NCBI GenBank assembly: GCA_019308905.1
Contig: JAFDHF010000045.1
Location: forward strand, 1 to 48,469
DNA length: 48,469 nucleotides
Direction of reading: 5' to 3'
Origin: Deltaproteobacteria bacterium
GTDB lineage: Bacteria; Desulfobacterota; BSN033; WVXP01
Shown here: piece after piece, positions 32,825-42,646 of the stretch
Layout of the letters: every line of letters starts with the position of its first letter
Position numbering within the stretch: position 1 is the first letter of the stretch
Notes under the pieces: model-generated
Seen by the model: only the letters and a program-made list of their open reading frames with translations
The model's database searches: none
What the model was told of the DNA's origin: nothing
Translations under genes and position numbers: made by a program

Positions 32825-33952
32825 TTGCCCGGACGTGTCTTAGACCGCTGCCTGCAGACCGTTCTGATCACTGCTCTTCTTGTGCTGGTGGGCTGTTCCT
32901 ATCTGGAGAGATTGAAGGTCCCCCTGTACGGTGGAGTGGACAAACGGGTCCAGCACAGGGAAGTTGTCCGCATAGGCAAAAAGGTGTACGTGAAGGTTCC
33001 AAACCCGGAAGCACGGATGGATAATCCCTACGAACGTTTTCTCTATGTCCCTCTTGAGGAGTATCTTGCCAACCGCAAGACCTATGACAGTCTATCCTCC
33101 TCCTTTCCGGGGCCCGAGAACCAGAGACGAGAGCCCGTGAAACCGACGCCGCCATCTCCCTTTCCGGTGGAGGAGATGAATCAGACCGGCCGGCTGCAGG
33201 CTCGGCTGCACCTCAGGAAGAGACTACTGGTCGCTCCTTTTACAGACGCCGCGGGTTCCGGTCCTGACGGGCTCTCCGAAATCCTTACCGAACGGCTCAT
33301 CTCGAGAATCGAGGCTGTGTCCGGCGAGGTTGTTGTCATCGATGGTTCCGCCATGGCGGAGAGACTCGAAGAGAACGGTGTTGAAGGCGCTTCCTTCGGT
33401 TCCCAGGAAGTCATCCAACTGGTGCGCCGGTTGTATAACATCCATGCCATCCTCACCGGAACGATCGACTATCTCTTTGTCTCCTCTACTGAGAGCCTGG
33501 TCAAAGGCGGTGGAAAGACCGCATACGCCATTGCAGGAGTGAAGGCCCGCCTCATCGATACGGCATCGGCCAAGGTTCAGGGTGAATGGGAGGAGAGAAA
33601 CCCGGTTTTCGATTCAGAGGGAAAAGGCCGGTTCTCTGACGAGAAGGCCCGGCTGAAGGCAATCGACCTGATCGCTTCGGACCTCGCCTCGGTGGTCGGC
33701 GAGGAGCTACGGAAAATCGACTGGTACACCACCATCGCCAGTGTCCGTGGCAGCCGGGTCTATATTCCTGCCGGAAGACTGTCCGGGGTCGAGGTGGGCA
33801 ATGTCTTTTCCGTCTTTTCCGGCGCTTCCCCGGGCGATCTCAAGGGGGAGATCCGCGTGGCGGCCCTGTTCGGTATCGATGCTTCATTGGCGGAGGTAAC
33901 AATGGGTGAGGGCTTCAGAACGAACGATCTGGTCCGACCTGTATTCCAGTGA
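32825..33952 (+). CDS. CsgG/FlgT-like outer-membrane lipoprotein
   Basis: A 375-residue predicted lipoprotein. A basic N-terminus and hydrophobic helix end in a lipobox, LVGC, about 24 residues from the TTG start, which has AAGAGAG upstream. A proline-rich linker follows (about residues 95-125). The middle domain reads LLVAPFTDAAG...LSEILTERLI, like CsgG and FlgT assembly proteins, and the C-terminal region VYIPAGRLSGVEVGNVFSV resembles the FlgT C-domain. No curli or flagellar genes are near, so a secretion or envelope assembly role is only inferred. An upstream GTG (32771) is in frame but has no ribosome site. Confidence 0.8.
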   Translation: MPGRVLDRCLQTVLITALLVLVGCSYLERLKVPLYGGVDKRVQHREVVRIGKKVYVKVPNPEARMDNPYERFLYVPLEEYLANRKTYDSLSSSFPGPENQRREPVKPTPPSPFPVEEMNQTGRLQARLHLRKRLLVAPFTDAAGSGPDGLSEILTERLISRIEAVSGEVVVIDGSAMAERLEENGVEGASFGSQEVIQLVRRLYNIHAILTGTIDYLFVSSTESLVKGGGKTAYAIAGVKARLIDTASAKVQGEWEERNPVFDSEGKGRFSDEKARLKAIDLIASDLASVVGEELRKIDWYTTIASVRGSRVYIPAGRLSGVEVGNVFSVFSGASPGDLKGEIRVAALFGIDASLAEVTMGEGFRTNDLVRPVFQ

Positions 33953-34023
33953 TGATCTCAATACTGCCATGGAGAAAGGGGAGAGACCAAGGGGTGGGAA
34001 CTCAAAGAAGAGGAGTCTAAATA

Positions 34024-34506
34024 ATGTTTGAGATTGGGGACAAGGCTGTCTATCCTGGACATGGAGTCGGTATCATCGAGAGAATCGAGACCCGGGAGGT
34101 TTCCGGAGGCAACAAGAGCTTCTATGTGCTGAAGATCCTCGACAACGGGATGACTATCAGGATCCCCACGGACCATGCAGAGATGGTCGGGCTGAGGGAG
34201 ATCATCCCGGAGGTTCAGGTCCCTAGGGTCTTCCAGATCCTCAAGGAGAAGGACGTTTCGGTTTACAACCAGACGTGGAATCGCCGCTACCGGGAGTACA
34301 TGGAAAAGATCAATACGGGGTCGATTTTCGAGATAGCCGAAGTCTTGAGAGATCTCTATATGCTGAAAAGCGAGAAGGAGCTCTCCTTTGGTGAGCGAAA
34401 GATCCTTGACACTGCGAAGAACCTTTTGGTCACCGAGATCGCCATTGCAATGCGTGCCCAGGAGAAAGAAATAGTTCAAGAGCTCCGGACGATCCTGGAA
34501 AACTGA
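34024..34506 (+). CDS. carD: CarD/CdnL-family transcription regulator
   Basis: CarD-type RNA polymerase-binding protein that stabilises open promoter complexes. The N-terminal Tudor-like domain begins FEIGDKAVYPGHGVG, the usual family start, and a helical C-terminal domain (WNRRYREYMEKI to the end) contacts DNA. It has 160 residues. The gap of 71 nt after the lipoprotein carries GAGGAG. It is followed by the PIN/TRAM gene after about 185 nt, a neighbourhood seen in other bacteria. Confidence 0.92.
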   Translation: MFEIGDKAVYPGHGVGIIERIETREVSGGNKSFYVLKILDNGMTIRIPTDHAEMVGLREIIPEVQVPRVFQILKEKDVSVYNQTWNRRYREYMEKINTGSIFEIAEVLRDLYMLKSEKELSFGERKILDTAKNLLVTEIAIAMRAQEKEIVQELRTILEN

Positions 34507-34691
34507 TCGGTTTGAAATGGCATACTACACCCATTCGGTTTTGTAGAAACTAAATTCAAGAGACTTCAACGGCCCCTCCACAGCCAGCTGAGTCCATCCG
34601 ATCTAAGAAGACCTTCCGGGATAGAAACGCTGTCCTGACCATGGCAGATCAGCCACGAAGCGGACTCATACCCGGTCTGGAAGGAGACAAC

Positions 34692-35720
34692 ATGGGATCC
34701 TTAATTCTCTGGATAGTTTTGATCCTTGCTTGCTCGCTTGGAGGATACATGGCAAGCGGTGAACTGACTACTTCTAAAACCCTGGCACTCTGGGGGCTGC
34801 TGGGCGGAGCAGTACTGGCGGTCCTTACCATACTCTCTGTGGAGAACATGAAGAAGACCCCCCTGAGAAAGGTCTGCGGGGCAGTGATCGGCCTGCTGGT
34901 AGGACTGGTTTTTGCGCGGCTCCTTTCAGGGGCGGTCCCGCTCTTCGTCAAGCCCGGAAGCGCCGCCATCAGCGGGGTGATCTATGCTATCCTGGGCTAT
35001 GTAGGGCTCAAGATAGGCCTGAAAAAGGGGGAGGAATTCACGCTCCAGAGTCTGAGAGCATCCAAGGCCGGTGACGGAGAGTCCTTCAAGATTCTCGACA
35101 CGAGTGTCATTATCGACGGGAGGATCGCCGATGTCTGTGAGACCGGATTCATCGAGGGGGTCTTCATTATCCCCCAGTTCGTTCTCCATGAGCTGCAGCA
35201 CATCGCCGACTCCCCTGACCCCGTGAAGAGGACCCGGGGCAAACGAGGGCTGGAGATCCTGCACAGGATGCAGAAATCGGTGGACATCGAGGTTCGCATC
35301 AGCGATCAGGATTTTCCCCGCATCAAGGAGGTGGACTCCAAGCTGGTGGAATTGGCCAAGAGAACCGGAGGCACGATCATAACCAACGATGCCAATCTCA
35401 ATAAGGTCGCAGAGCTCCAGGGCGTTGCTGTACTCAACATCAACGCACTGGCAAACGCCTTGAAGCCCGTGGTTCTGCCTGGGGAAGAGATCAACGTCTA
35501 TGTGCTCAAAGAGGGTAAGGAACCCGGCCAGGGTGTGGCCTATCTCGACGACGGGACCATGGTGGTAATCGAGAACGGGAGAAGGTTCATGGGCCGGTCC
35601 CTGGACGTGGTGGTGACAAGTGTCCTCCAGACAACCGCGGGACGCATGATCTTTGCAAAAGAGAGCCTCGGCACTTACGGTGAATCGATCCAGCACCGTC
35701 AGGGATGGCAAAGGGGTTAG
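34692..35720 (+). CDS. Membrane PIN/TRAM-domain protein (YacL-like)
   Basis: A 342-residue protein with about four hydrophobic segments in the first 110 residues, then a PIN nuclease-like domain starting LDTSVIIDGRIADV and containing the TNDANLNK acidic motif, and a C-terminal TRAM-like RNA-binding part (NVYVLKEGKEPGQGVAYLDDGT). This is the layout of YacL-type PilT-PIN proteins. ATG 34692 follows AAGGAGA. Its end overlaps ispD by 16 nt. The nuclease role is inferred from the fold; the target is unknown. Confidence 0.9.
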   Translation: MGSLILWIVLILACSLGGYMASGELTTSKTLALWGLLGGAVLAVLTILSVENMKKTPLRKVCGAVIGLLVGLVFARLLSGAVPLFVKPGSAAISGVIYAILGYVGLKIGLKKGEEFTLQSLRASKAGDGESFKILDTSVIIDGRIADVCETGFIEGVFIIPQFVLHELQHIADSPDPVKRTRGKRGLEILHRMQKSVDIEVRISDQDFPRIKEVDSKLVELAKRTGGTIITNDANLNKVAELQGVAVLNINALANALKPVVLPGEEINVYVLKEGKEPGQGVAYLDDGTMVVIENGRRFMGRSLDVVVTSVLQTTAGRMIFAKESLGTYGESIQHRQGWQRG

Positions 35721-36457
35721 ACGTGAAGAGACGGGGGAGGAGAGTCGCCGCACTGATCGTGGCCGCCGGGGAGGGCTGCCGGATGGGTACCCCTCGGCCA
35801 AAGCCCTTTGTCCTGCTGAAGGATGTGCCGATTCTCGCTTATGCTCTCCATCCCTTTGAGATCTGCAGCCGCATTCAGAGCCTCTATCCGGTCCTCCGGC
35901 AGCAGGATCTCCCCTCATGGCAAGGGGAGATTCTCGACAGGTTTCCCTTCAAAAAGACAAGACAACCGGTCGTTGGAGGGCCGAGCCGCCAGGATTCCGT
36001 CCGGCTCGGCCTCGAGGCGATCACAGAGGATATCGATACGGTCCTGATTCATGATGGGGCCCGTCCCTTTGTGGATGGATCCCTGCTCGATCAGCTCCTC
36101 GATACCATGGAGGGGGTCCAGGCTGCTGTCCTCGCCGTACCGGCAAGGGACACGATGAAGGTAGTCTCGCCCTCGGGCCGGGTACTGGAGACACCGGACC
36201 GTAAAGGTCTGTGGCACATTCAGACTCCCCAGGCCTTCGACTTCAGTGTCATCCTCGAGGCCCATCAAAGAGCCGCAGCAGACGGCATTGTGGCCACAGA
36301 CGATGCCGCCCTGGTGGAGCGGTTGGGCGTGCCTGTGACAGTGGTGGAGGGCTCTTACAGAAACATTAAGATAACTACTCCTGAAGATCTGATCATGGCC
36401 CGCGCCCTCTTGGAGAACGGGGGAGGAATCTCATTGGAATCCTGGAAACCGCTATGA
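35705..36457 (+). CDS. ispD: 2-C-methyl-D-erythritol 4-phosphate cytidylyltransferase (IspD)
   Basis: Third enzyme of the MEP isoprenoid pathway, adding CMP to methylerythritol phosphate. The CTP loop appears as AAGEGCRMGTPRPKPF near residue 20, a slight variant of the family signature; GGPSRQDSVRLGL, IHDGARPFV and QTPQAF are present. It has 250 residues. It overlaps its upstream neighbour and ispF (stop and start share ATGA), so the three are probably translated together. Confidence 0.94.
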   Translation: MAKGLDVKRRGRRVAALIVAAGEGCRMGTPRPKPFVLLKDVPILAYALHPFEICSRIQSLYPVLRQQDLPSWQGEILDRFPFKKTRQPVVGGPSRQDSVRLGLEAITEDIDTVLIHDGARPFVDGSLLDQLLDTMEGVQAAVLAVPARDTMKVVSPSGRVLETPDRKGLWHIQTPQAFDFSVILEAHQRAAADGIVATDDAALVERLGVPVTVVEGSYRNIKITTPEDLIMARALLENGGGISLESWKPL

Positions 36458-36945
36458 GAATCGGCTGGGGTTACGACCTTCACCCCCTCGTGGAAGGGAG
36501 AGCACTGGTCCTGGGAGCTGTAAAGGTTCCCTTCAAGAGGGGACTCCACGGACACTCCGACGGGGATGCCCTGATCCATGCCGTCTGCGATGCGATGCTT
36601 GGGGCAATGGGGGCAGGGGATCTGGGAAGGCTCTTCCCCGACACCGACCCCAAACTCGCCGGCATAGAAAGCAGCCGCCTTCTGGAGGAGATCGCTCAAA
36701 AGGCAAGACAGCGAGGGTACAGAATTCACAACGTGGATGCCACCATCGTGGCCCAGATGCCGAGGCTGGCCGACTATCTTCCCGAAATGGAGCTGAACCT
36801 GGCGAAAACCCTCCGGATAGACAGACGGAAAATCAACGTGAAGGCCACCTCTCCTGAGGGAATCGGAGCAATCGGCCGGGGAGAGGCTATTGCCGCTCAG
36901 TGCGTCGTACTCATGGAGCGTGAACAAAGCACCCACGACCCGTGA
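36454..36945 (+). CDS. ispF: 2-C-methyl-D-erythritol 2,4-cyclodiphosphate synthase (IspF)
   Basis: Fifth enzyme of the MEP pathway, cyclising CDP-ME 2-phosphate with release of CMP. The zinc and substrate motifs GYDLHPL, LHGHSDGDALIHAVCDA and FPDTDP are intact, as is TSPEGIGAIGRGE at the C-terminus. It has 163 residues. It starts inside the ispD stop and is followed by cysS after 17 nt. Confidence 0.96.
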   Translation: MRIGWGYDLHPLVEGRALVLGAVKVPFKRGLHGHSDGDALIHAVCDAMLGAMGAGDLGRLFPDTDPKLAGIESSRLLEEIAQKARQRGYRIHNVDATIVAQMPRLADYLPEMELNLAKTLRIDRRKINVKATSPEGIGAIGRGEAIAAQCVVLMEREQSTHDP

Positions 36946-36962
36946 ATCGGCTGGAGATCGAG

Positions 36963-38453
36963 ATGGCTTTGCGGATCTACAACACTCTCACCCAGAAGAA
37001 GGAGACCTTCGAGCCTCTCCACCCTGGTGAGGTCCGCATGTACGTTTGCGGCGTCACAGTCTATGACAGATGCCATATCGGCCATGGCAGGGCAGCCGTT
37101 GTATTCGACTGCATTTACCGGTACCTGAAGGCAAAGGGCTACAGGGTCACCTATGTACGAAACATAACCGATATAGATGACAAGATCATCAACAAGGCCC
37201 TTCAGGAAGGCGTAGAGGCTCGGACCATAGCAGAGAGGTATATCAGGGATTTCCAGGAGGACATGAAACTCCTCGGGGTTGCTCCACCCACCTGCGAACC
37301 AAAGGCGACGGACCACTTACCTGACATTATCGCCATGATAGAGAAACTCATCGAAAAGGGTTACGCATACTCGGTCAACGGCAAGGTCTTCTTTTCCGTG
37401 TCCAGGTTCAAGGGGTACGGACGTCTATCCCACAAACGGGTGGAAGAACTCCTGGCCGGAACGCGGTTCGAGCCGGATCAAGACAAACGGGAAGTCGCGG
37501 ATTTTGCCCTCTGGAAGGCCGCCAAGCCGGGTGAGCCCTGGTGGCCCAGCCCTTGGGGGCCAGGTAGGCCGGGATGGCACATCGAGTGTTCTGCCATGAG
37601 TACCAAATACCTGGGCGAAACGTTGGATATTCACGGGGGAGGGCGAGACCTTGTCTTCCCCCATCACGAAAACGAAATAGCCCAGTCAGAGGCGGCTACG
37701 GGTAAGACCTTTGTTCGATACTTCGTCCACAACGGGTTTGTCACCAATCAAGGGGTCAAGATGGCCAAGTCCCTGGGCAACGTCGTATCCATCAGGGAAG
37801 TGGTGGAACAGGCCGACCGGGAGGCGGTCCGCCTCCTCCTCCTTTCCCACCACTACCGAAGCCCTGTGGACTTCTCCAAGAAGGCCCTCGGAGAGGCCTC
37901 GGAAAAGATGGAGCGCTTCTACCTTCTCCTCGAGGAGATGGACGGCAGGCTGAAAGCCTCGCCTCCCTCGCACATCCCCGTGGAGGAGCTGAGACGGAAG
38001 ATCCCCCCGGAACAGATAGACCGCCTGGAGCCCCTTCTCGGGTTTCCAGAACGGTTCCAGGAGGCGATGGATGACGATTTCAATACCGCCCTGGCTATCG
38101 GGCATTTCCACGACATGGCAAGGGTGCTCAACTCGATCCTCCATCAACCGGGGAAGAATCCTCTTGTCGACCTGTCTCTCCTCGCATTCGGAAGCGACTG
38201 TTTCAAGACCCATGGAGCTCCGCTCGGGCTGTTTCAGCTCGATCCTGCTAGCTATCTGAATCAGAGAAAGATGAAGGGCCTCGGAAAGCTCACTCTCGAA
38301 GAGAGCGAGATCATCCGTCTCCTCGAGGAAAGAGACAAAGCCCGGAAAGCAAAGGACTGGAAGCGTGCTGATGAAATCAGGAAGAGGTTGGCAGCCCACA
38401 AGATAACCCTGGAGGACGGCCCTGGTGGAACTCGCTGGCGGATCGCGGAATAA
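36963..38453 (+). CDS. cysS: Cysteinyl-tRNA synthetase
   Basis: Charges tRNA-Cys. Zinc- and ATP-binding elements are intact: YVCGVTVYD, HIGHGRA, GWHIECSAMS and FPHHENEIAQSEA. The KMSKS loop reads KMAKSLGN, with Ala replacing the first Ser. It has 496 residues, slightly longer than E. coli CysRS. ATG 36963 is chosen because GGAG precedes it; a GTG at 36942 overlaps the ispF stop. The ispD-ispF-cysS order is common in bacteria. Confidence 0.95.
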   Translation: MALRIYNTLTQKKETFEPLHPGEVRMYVCGVTVYDRCHIGHGRAAVVFDCIYRYLKAKGYRVTYVRNITDIDDKIINKALQEGVEARTIAERYIRDFQEDMKLLGVAPPTCEPKATDHLPDIIAMIEKLIEKGYAYSVNGKVFFSVSRFKGYGRLSHKRVEELLAGTRFEPDQDKREVADFALWKAAKPGEPWWPSPWGPGRPGWHIECSAMSTKYLGETLDIHGGGRDLVFPHHENEIAQSEAATGKTFVRYFVHNGFVTNQGVKMAKSLGNVVSIREVVEQADREAVRLLLLSHHYRSPVDFSKKALGEASEKMERFYLLLEEMDGRLKASPPSHIPVEELRRKIPPEQIDRLEPLLGFPERFQEAMDDDFNTALAIGHFHDMARVLNSILHQPGKNPLVDLSLLAFGSDCFKTHGAPLGLFQLDPASYLNQRKMKGLGKLTLEESEIIRLLEERDKARKAKDWKRADEIRKRLAAHKITLEDGPGGTRWRIAE

Positions 38454-38484
38454 GGCGCCGGCATCCAAAAGGGATCCACTCTCT

Positions 38485-38973
38485 TCAATGCGGATAGATC
38501 CGCTCCCCGATAGGGAAATTCTTCCGACTGCTTCTGCCGAAAAGATCGATGAAGAGGACCTTTGGCATGCCGAACCACCTCTCCCTGGATTCCACATGGA
38601 TCTTATCGAGGACCGCCTCCTGCCCGTCGATCGTGACGAAGGCCCTGTACCCGTCGCGGGTCTTCTTTACCAAGATATTCCTTTTCTTGAAGGCGGTTAG
38701 GATGATTTCGAACCGGTCTTTTCCCAGTTTCCTCTGCGATTTTATACCGTAGGCGAACTTTCTCTGAACAGCGGTGAGCCCCCGTTCCTCGCCGTTTTCG
38801 AGAACCCAGTAAGCCACCACCTCTCCAGACGGACGCATAGAATACTGCACTATGTTCCTGTTCTTGCTCCGCTCGATAAAGAAAAGAGGAAAGTCGCCCT
38901 TGCCGAGCGCAGGGGACACGAAGGAGACAAGACCTCCCACAAGAATAAGGCACAGGTAGGCAAATTGTTTCAT
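38485..38973 (-). CDS. DUF4833-like secreted protein
   Basis: A 162-residue protein with a signal peptide (residues 1-24, cleaved near ALG/K). The segments FFIERSKNRNIVQY and AYWVLENGEERGL resemble the DUF4833 family, whose function is not known to me. It ends with a tryptophan/phenylalanine-rich strand region (ERWFGMPKVLFIDLFG). It is transcribed alone from a promoter close to its start and converges on cysS with a 31-nt gap. Confidence 0.75.
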   Translation of the reverse strand: MKQFAYLCLILVGGLVSFVSPALGKGDFPLFFIERSKNRNIVQYSMRPSGEVVAYWVLENGEERGLTAVQRKFAYGIKSQRKLGKDRFEIILTAFKKRNILVKKTRDGYRAFVTIDGQEAVLDKIHVESRERWFGMPKVLFIDLFGRSSRKNFPIGERIYPH

Positions 38974-38998
38974 GCGATCTCCTCTATCGTCTGTCGCC

Positions 38999-39019
38999 AG
39001 TATAGCAAATCTGTTGCCA
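38999..39019 (-). promoter_or_regulatory. Promoter of the DUF4833-like gene (sigma-70 extended -10 or sigma-54)
   Basis: On the minus strand TGCTATACT is a good extended -10 (TATACT at 38999-39004) with the TG element one base upstream. The same bases form a near-consensus sigma-54 site: TGGCAA, five bases, TTGCT (39004-39019), with GG and GC exactly 10 nt apart. Both readings put the start of transcription about 20 nt before the ATG and its GGAG. Confidence 0.5.
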
Positions 39020-39168
39020 GAAAAACAAGCAGATTGCCGGGAAGAGAAACCGCCGGATGGCCGGCCCTCGCTGGAGAATCACCGGAGACCGAAGATTACG
39101 CGGTTTCTGGGCTACCAATCCTGCCGGGAGGAGCCTCCCCGGAGGGGCGAGATCCTACTGCCCTTTTC

Positions 39169-39197
39169 TTGACAAACCGGAACGACGGATGCAGTAT
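39169..39197 (+). promoter_or_regulatory. Candidate promoter of the COG2509-type FAD gene
   Basis: A perfect TTGACA (39169-39174) is followed after 17 nt by CAGTAT (39192-39197). It lies 77 nt before the TTG start at 39274. The rest of the 300-bp gene-free stretch (38974-39273) shows nothing else. Confidence 0.42.
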
Positions 39198-39273
39198 GTT
39201 GCTTGTGTTGCTATGGCTGCTTTCGCAGCCGCTTCTGCCCGAACCCGGATGAGGAGTATCCGAGGAGGCTCTG

Positions 39274-40617
39274 TTGGCCGACTACAGGGTGATCATCGTC
39301 GGTGCCGGCCCTGCGGGAATCTTTGCCGCCCTGACCCTCAAGGCCGGGGGGCTCGATGATATCCTGATCCTCGAGCAGGGCAAGGAGATAGAAGGGCGAC
39401 GGCGGGATACGGCAAAGGATCTCCTCTGCGGGTGGGGAGGCGCCGGTGCTTTCAGCGACGGAAAGCTGACCCTTTCCCCGGAAGTAGGGGGATTCCTTGA
39501 GGAATTCGTCTCAAGAGACCAACTCAGCCCGCTCCTTGTAGAAACCGATCGCCTCTATGTCCACTACGGGGCGCCTCAAAAGACCTATGGGTCTCCCTCG
39601 GCGCAGACAGAAGAGCTTGCCCAAAAGGCCAGACTGGCGGGGATGGACTTCATCCCCACGGAGATCCGCCATGTGGGAACCGAGAACTTGGTGAGAATCC
39701 TCAAGAGGATGCGGGAAGATCTCAAGGGGGGTGCAACCGTCAGTACAAACACCCGGGTGGAGCACCTGTGGGGGGAAGAAGGGCGAGTTCGAGGAGTAAT
39801 CCTTGAAGGCGGGCAAAGGCTCACTGCCGATTACGTGATCGCGGGTCCAGGACGGATAGGGGCGGACTGGGCAAGGGAGGAGACGAGGCGCCTGGGCATC
39901 GCTTCATCACCAAATCCGGTGGACATCGGCCTTCGAGTGGAGACCCCCGCTGCGATTCTGATCCACCTCACCGATGCAACCTATGAATGCAAACTCATCT
40001 ACAACTCCACCACCTTCGATGACAAGGTCAGGACTTTCTGCATGAATCCCCATGGAGAGGTCGTCACCGAAGAGAGCAATGGGATAGTCACGGTCAATGG
40101 CCACAGCTATGCGAGGAAGAAGACGGAAAACACCAATTTCGCAATTCTGGTTTCCAGCACTTTTACCGAACCCTTCGATGACCCTATCAATTACGGGAAG
40201 TTTATTGCCACCCTGGCCAATCTCCTCGGCAAGGGCGTGATCATTCAGCGACTTGGCGACCTTATGAAAGGGAGGCGGTCCACACCGGAACGGATATCCA
40301 GGTGTATTACCAGGCCCACCCTTCCCTCGGCTACTCCGGGGGACCTGAGCTTTGTGCTGCCCTATCGGTACCTCAAAGACATCATGGAGATGCTCGAGGC
40401 CCTGGACAAGATCGCTCCCGGGATCTACTCCCGCCACACCCTTCTGTACGGCGTTGAGGTGAAGTTCTATTCCAACCGGATCATGCTCTCACCCGGCCTC
40501 GAATCCCAGCTGGAGAACCTCTTCTTCGTCGGCGACGGCGCCGGGATAACCCGGGGGCTTCTCCAGGCATCGGCCAGCGGTACCATAGCGGCCAGGGAAA
40601 TCCTCAAGAGAGCATAA
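39274..40617 (+). CDS. FAD-dependent dehydrogenase of the COG2509 type
   Basis: A 447-residue flavoprotein. FAD-binding [11 protein letters not shown] is at residue 9, the [11 protein letters not shown] loop near residue 60, and the C-terminal FAD contact [12 protein letters not shown] near residue 415. It resembles the widespread COG2509 dehydrogenases, whose physiological substrate is not established to my knowledge. The start is TTG, with GAGGAGG upstream. It is followed by uvrB after 17 nt, but a functional link is not evident. Confidence 0.85.
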   Translation: MADYRVIIVGAGPAGIFAALTLKAGGLDDILILEQGKEIEGRRRDTAKDLLCGWGGAGAFSDGKLTLSPEVGGFLEEFVSRDQLSPLLVETDRLYVHYGAPQKTYGSPSAQTEELAQKARLAGMDFIPTEIRHVGTENLVRILKRMREDLKGGATVSTNTRVEHLWGEEGRVRGVILEGGQRLTADYVIAGPGRIGADWAREETRRLGIASSPNPVDIGLRVETPAAILIHLTDATYECKLIYNSTTFDDKVRTFCMNPHGEVVTEESNGIVTVNGHSYARKKTENTNFAILVSSTFTEPFDDPINYGKFIATLANLLGKGVIIQRLGDLMKGRRSTPERISRCITRPTLPSATPGDLSFVLPYRYLKDIMEMLEALDKIAPGIYSRHTLLYGVEVKFYSNRIMLSPGLESQLENLFFVGDGAGITRGLLQASASGTIAAREILKRA

Positions 40618-40634
40618 CCCCCTTCCGAGCAATC

Positions 40635-42629
40635 ATGAGCCCGTTCAAACTCGTCAGCCCCTTCAGACCCACAGGCGATCAGCCCAAGGCCATAGACGAG
40701 CTGACCCGCGGCCTGATGGAGGGGGCCAAGCACCTTGTTCTCCTCGGGGTCACCGGTTCGGGAAAGACCTTTACCATGGCAAACGTGGTCGAAAGGGTTC
40801 AGAAGCCCACTCTCGTCATCTCTCACAACAAGACCCTCGCTGCTCAACTCTACGGGGAGTTCAGGGAACTCTTCCCGGACAATGCGGTCGAGTTCTTTGT
40901 CAGTTACTACGACTACTACCAGCCCGAAGCCTATATTCCCAGTGCGGATCTCTACATCGAGAAGGACACTTCGATCAACGACGAGATCGACAAGATGCGC
41001 CATTCAGCCACCAGGTCTCTCCTGGAGCGCAGAGACGTGATCATCGTCGCCAGCGTGTCGTGTATCTACGGATTGGGCTCACCTGAAGACTACCAGGGAC
41101 TGCTGCTTTACTTGGAAAAAGGGGAGCGTCTTTCGAGGGAGCATATCCTGTCGAGGCTCGTGGAGATCCAGTACGAACGGAACGAACTCGATTTCCACAG
41201 GGGGACCTTCCGGGTTCGTGGAGACGTCATCGAGGTCTTTCCGGCCCACGAGGAGAGCCTTGCAGTCCGTATCGAGCTGTTCGGCGACCTGGTGGACAAC
41301 ATCTCAGAGATCGACCCGCTCAGGGGCAGGGTTGTCCAGAGGCTCGACAGGATCGCCATCTACCCCGGCAGTCATTACGTAACCACTCAGGAGAGGCGGA
41401 AAAGGGCGATCGAAAACATCCGTATCGAACTCGAAGAACGTCTCTCCTGGTTCCGCCGTAAGGGGCTTCTCGTGGAGGCCCAGAGGTTGGAGCAAAGAAC
41501 GAGATTCGACCTCGAAATGCTCGAGGAAATAGGCTACTGCCAGGGCATCGAAAACTACTCCCGCCATCTCACCGGCCGGCAGCCGGGCCAACCCCCTCCC
41601 ACCCTGCTCGACTATTTCCCCAAGGATTTTCTCCTCTTCATAGACGAGAGCCACGTGACCATTCCCCAGCTCAACGGCATGTACTGGGGAGACAGATCGC
41701 GCAAAGAAACCCTGGTGGAGTATGGTTTCCGGCTTCCATCGGCTCTAGACAACAGGCCTCTCAACTTCGGCGAATTCGAGTCACGTGTCAACCAGGTGGT
41801 TTACGTCTCAGCGACTCCGGGGGAATACGAGCTCAACAAGAGCAAAGGGCGGGTCGTGGAGCAGATCATCAGGCCTACGGGATTGATGGACCCCGAGATC
41901 CACGTGAGGCCTGCAGCCAACCAGGTGGACGATCTCTTGGACGAAATAGGCAAACGGGTGGACCAGGGGCAGAGGGTTCTCATCACTACTCTGACCAAGA
42001 GAATGGCAGAGGATCTGGCACAGTATTACACCGAGATCGGCCTTCGAGTCCGGTATCTCCATTCAGAGATCAAGACTCTCGACAGATGGGAGATCATCCG
42101 AGGCCTCAGGTTGGGGGAGTTCGACGTCCTCATCGGCATCAACCTTTTGAGAGAGGGACTCGACATCCCGGAGGTATCTCTCGTGGCGATCCTGGACGCC
42201 GACAAAGAGGGCTTTCTCCGGTCCGAGAAATCGTTGATACAGACCTGTGGCCGCGCGGCAAGGAACGTCAACGGAACGGTCATCCTGTATGCCGACAGGG
42301 TCACCTCTTCCATGGAAAAGACGATCCATGAGACGGAGCGGAGAAGACGAATCCAGGCCGAATACAACAAGGCCCACGGCATAACACCCCAGACGATCAA
42401 GAAATCCATCGGCAGCATTCTCACGTCCGTCTTCGAGGCCGACTACTTTACCGTCCCTGTGGTGGCCGAACCAGAAGGCGGGTATGTTCCCGAACATGCC
42501 ATTCCGGAGATGGTCGAAAGACTGAAAAAAGAGATGAAAGAGGCGGCAGAGAGGCTCGACTTCGAAAGGGCGGCCGAACTCAGGGACAGGATCCATGAGC
42601 TCCAAAAGCGAGAACTGATGGCCAAGTAA
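40635..42629 (+). CDS. uvrB: Excinuclease ABC subunit B (UvrB)
   Basis: Damage-verifying helicase subunit of nucleotide excision repair. Walker [11 protein letters not shown], the [12 protein letters not shown] beta-hairpin, DESH, and helicase motifs [10 protein letters not shown] and QTCGRAARN are present; the C-terminal UVR motif is seen as [11 protein letters not shown]. It has 664 residues, the usual length. It lies 17 nt after the FAD gene on the same strand. Confidence 0.97.
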   Translation: MSPFKLVSPFRPTGDQPKAIDELTRGLMEGAKHLVLLGVTGSGKTFTMANVVERVQKPTLVISHNKTLAAQLYGEFRELFPDNAVEFFVSYYDYYQPEAYIPSADLYIEKDTSINDEIDKMRHSATRSLLERRDVIIVASVSCIYGLGSPEDYQGLLLYLEKGERLSREHILSRLVEIQYERNELDFHRGTFRVRGDVIEVFPAHEESLAVRIELFGDLVDNISEIDPLRGRVVQRLDRIAIYPGSHYVTTQERRKRAIENIRIELEERLSWFRRKGLLVEAQRLEQRTRFDLEMLEEIGYCQGIENYSRHLTGRQPGQPPPTLLDYFPKDFLLFIDESHVTIPQLNGMYWGDRSRKETLVEYGFRLPSALDNRPLNFGEFESRVNQVVYVSATPGEYELNKSKGRVVEQIIRPTGLMDPEIHVRPAANQVDDLLDEIGKRVDQGQRVLITTLTKRMAEDLAQYYTEIGLRVRYLHSEIKTLDRWEIIRGLRLGEFDVLIGINLLREGLDIPEVSLVAILDADKEGFLRSEKSLIQTCGRAARNVNGTVILYADRVTSSMEKTIHETERRRRIQAEYNKAHGITPQTIKKSIGSILTSVFEADYFTVPVVAEPEGGYVPEHAIPEMVERLKKEMKEAAERLDFERAAELRDRIHELQKRELMAK

Positions 42630-42646
42630 CCGGCCTCAACTGTCCT

